A stretch of DNA of 7,425 nucleotides, from NCBI GenBank assembly GCA_937877535.1, contig CALFJF010000021.1, positions 1-7,425 of the forward strand. Reading direction: 5' to 3'. Below are positions 6,194 to 7,425 of the stretch, piece by piece (position 1 is the first letter of the stretch; every line of letters starts with the position of its first letter). The position numbers were made by a program, and so were the translations under genes. The notes under the pieces were generated by a model. The model saw only the letters and a list, made by a program, of their open reading frames with translations, ran no database searches and had not been told where the DNA came from. The DNA is from an uncultured Treponema sp. (GTDB lineage: Bacteria; Spirochaetota; Spirochaetia; Treponematales; Treponemataceae).

Positions 6194-6982
6194 ATGACAA
6201 AAACTATCGAAGGCACAGAAAACCTGTTCAAAATGGCGCAGCGCGGAAACGTGGAGGCGCGAAAGAAAATTGTTTTGGAAAATCTGGGGCTTGCCTACTC
6301 GGAAGCCGCAAAATCTTGCTACAGAAATCGCGGGCTTGAACTTGAAGACCTGCGGGAAGAAGCGGTCATGGGGCTTTTTCAAGCAATTTCAGGATTTGAC
6401 ACAGAAAAAGGGCTTCGATTTTCAACGTATGCGATTCCGTGCATTCGGCACGCGATTCTTGAGGCACTCAGGAAAGCCGAAATCGTTGTAGTTCCAAAGG
6501 ATTTTTCAAAAAAACGAGCAAGCCTTGCGTGCGCGCTTTCTGAAAACGAAAACGTTTCTTTGTCCGTGGAAGAAAAAATAAAAAAAGCCACGCGAGCCTC
6601 TTTGGTTCCAGAAAAAAAAGCGACGTTTTATCTTTCGATTTTGCCCAAAGGCGAAAGCCTTGACGCGGAAAACGAATTCGACGGGGAATCAAAAACAAAA
6701 TCGGAACTGCCTTCGCGCTTCAAAACGCCTGAAGAAATGTTTTTCCAAAAAGAAACCGAAGTCGCCGTGCGCACCGCGCTCAAACGCCTGAGAAGGCAAA
6801 ACCCGCGGGCGTTTTACGTTCTTTCGCAACACAGAGGATTTTTTTCTTGCAACGGAAGCGGGAAGAGTTTTTTAGAAATCTCTGCCACGCTTGGAATGAC
6901 GCGCCAAAACGCCTGCGCCATTGAGCATCACGCGATAAGACTTTTTTCGTCGTATCCAGAAATCAAAAAATTGCTAGGCTGA
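6194..6982 (+). CDS. Divergent sigma-70 family RNA polymerase sigma factor
   Basis: This encodes 262 aa. ATG 6194 is chosen because AAGGAG (6183-6188) lies 5 nt upstream and a promoter lies at 6108-6135; an in-frame TTG at 6071 is rejected. Region 2 spans about residues 10-105, with LEDLREEAVMGLFQAISGFD (50-69), where E. coli RpoD has DLIQEGNIGLMKAV, and GLRFSTYAIPCIRHAI (73-88). Region 3 is short or degenerate (about 115-185, including SLD). Region 4 (about 190-255) has a helix-turn-helix around FLEISATLGMTRQNACAIEHHAIR. Regions 1.1 and 1.2 are missing, so this is not the primary sigma factor. In region 2.3/2.4 the usual TYATWWIRQAI reads TYAIPCIRHAI, replacing the aromatic pair used in DNA melting. 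It is therefore an alternative sigma of unknown regulon. No anti-sigma gene is adjacent. Confidence 0.87.
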   Translation: MTKTIEGTENLFKMAQRGNVEARKKIVLENLGLAYSEAAKSCYRNRGLELEDLREEAVMGLFQAISGFDTEKGLRFSTYAIPCIRHAILEALRKAEIVVVPKDFSKKRASLACALSENENVSLSVEEKIKKATRASLVPEKKATFYLSILPKGESLDAENEFDGESKTKSELPSRFKTPEEMFFQKETEVAVRTALKRLRRQNPRAFYVLSQHRGFFSCNGSGKSFLEISATLGMTRQNACAIEHHAIRLFSSYPEIKKLLG

Positions 6983-6987
6983 TTTTC

Positions 6988-7019
6988 AAAAAGAAAAATC
7001 CGCCTTTTGGGGCGGATTT
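6988..7019 (-). terminator. Rho-independent terminator of the rRNA operon, possibly bidirectional
   Basis: AAATCCGCC (6996-7004) and GGCGGATTT (7011-7019) form a perfect 9-bp stem with a 6-nt loop. On the minus strand it is followed by TTCTTTTT, a proper T-tract, so it mainly serves the 5S/23S transcript. On the plus strand only TTTG follows, so any termination of the sigma-factor transcript would be weaker. It starts 13 bp after the sigma-factor stop. Confidence 0.85.
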
Positions 7020-7035
7020 GAAAAATGCAAAAAAA

Positions 7036-7147
7036 AGCCCGCAGCGACCTACTTTCCCACCTTGCGGCAGTATCATCGGCGATGAGGGGCTTAACTTCCG
7101 AGTTCGGAATGGGATCGGGTGGGACCCCCTCTCTATGGCCACGGGCA
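7036..7147 (-). rRNA. rrf: 5S ribosomal RNA
   Basis: The minus strand is a complete 5S rRNA of about 112 nt. The ends pair (GCCCGT with GCGGGC), and the interior carries GGTCCCACCCGATCCCATTC, CCGAACTCGGAAGTTAAG and CGCCGATGATACTG, all hallmark 5S segments. The exact ends are estimated from the terminal stem and may be off by a base or two. It is the last gene of the rRNA operon, 78 bp after 23S. Confidence 0.95.
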
Positions 7148-7190
7148 ATAATAATCAAATTAAAATAAACGAAATCAGTAGGTTTGAGAA

Positions 7191-7219
7191 GGTTTCTGCG
7201 ATTGCTCGCAGTTGGAAAC
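7191..7219 (-). other. Hairpin in the 23S-5S spacer, possible processing site
   Basis: CTGCGA (7196-7201), loop TTGC, TCGCAG (7206-7211) is a perfect 6-bp stem. GTTT (7192-7195) and AAAC (7216-7219) extend it beyond a 4-nt bulge. It sits a few bases past the mature 23S 3' end. No tRNA lies in this spacer (7148-7225). A role in rRNA maturation is inference. Confidence 0.4.
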
Positions 7220-7225
7220 GATAAT

Positions 7226-7425
<200 letters not shown>

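Overview
This window looks like a chromosomal segment of a spirochaete, most likely a Treponema. The grounds are the mixed base composition (AT-rich runs around GCG-rich coding sequence), the permissive lipoprotein signal on a BspA-type leucine-rich-repeat protein, and the gene content. The genus is inferred from overall style, not from a database match.

Layout. At the left edge (1-302, no gene) are two tandem copies, one cut by the window, of an intergenic repeat, followed by the terminator of a minus-strand tRNA-Gln (303-373). The tRNA has a recognisable promoter just upstream. Diverging from it is a tightly packed plus-strand operon: ravA (496-2427, MoxR-family AAA+ ATPase), viaA (2424-3701, von Willebrand A / MIDAS protein) and a predicted LRR lipoprotein (3698-5875). 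Both junctions are 4-base start/stop overlaps (ATGA, GTGA) with Shine-Dalgarno sequences inside the preceding gene, so the three proteins are probably made together.

The 318 bp gap at 5876-6193 holds an inverted copy of the left-edge repeat, a possible terminator stem, and a good sigma70-like promoter with a strong ribosome binding site for a divergent sigma-70-family factor (6194-6982). That gene converges on a minus-strand rRNA operon, of which the terminator, complete 5S and last 200 nt of 23S are visible.

How the genes work together. RavA and ViaA form a known ATPase/VWA pair that in E. coli acts at the membrane. Here ViaA is translationally coupled to an envelope LRR lipoprotein, and RavA carries an unrecognised C-terminal extension (about residues 435-643), so this may be a lineage-specific, envelope-linked version of the pair. 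The sigma factor has its own promoter and appears separate from that operon.

The most unusual non-coding signal is the 112-nt repeat (100-211 and 5916-6027, opposite strands). Two blocks are nearly identical and the equal-length spacer between them has diverged. Both copies lie just 3' of, and in the same orientation as, an upstream gene (tRNA-Gln on the left, the LRR gene on the right).
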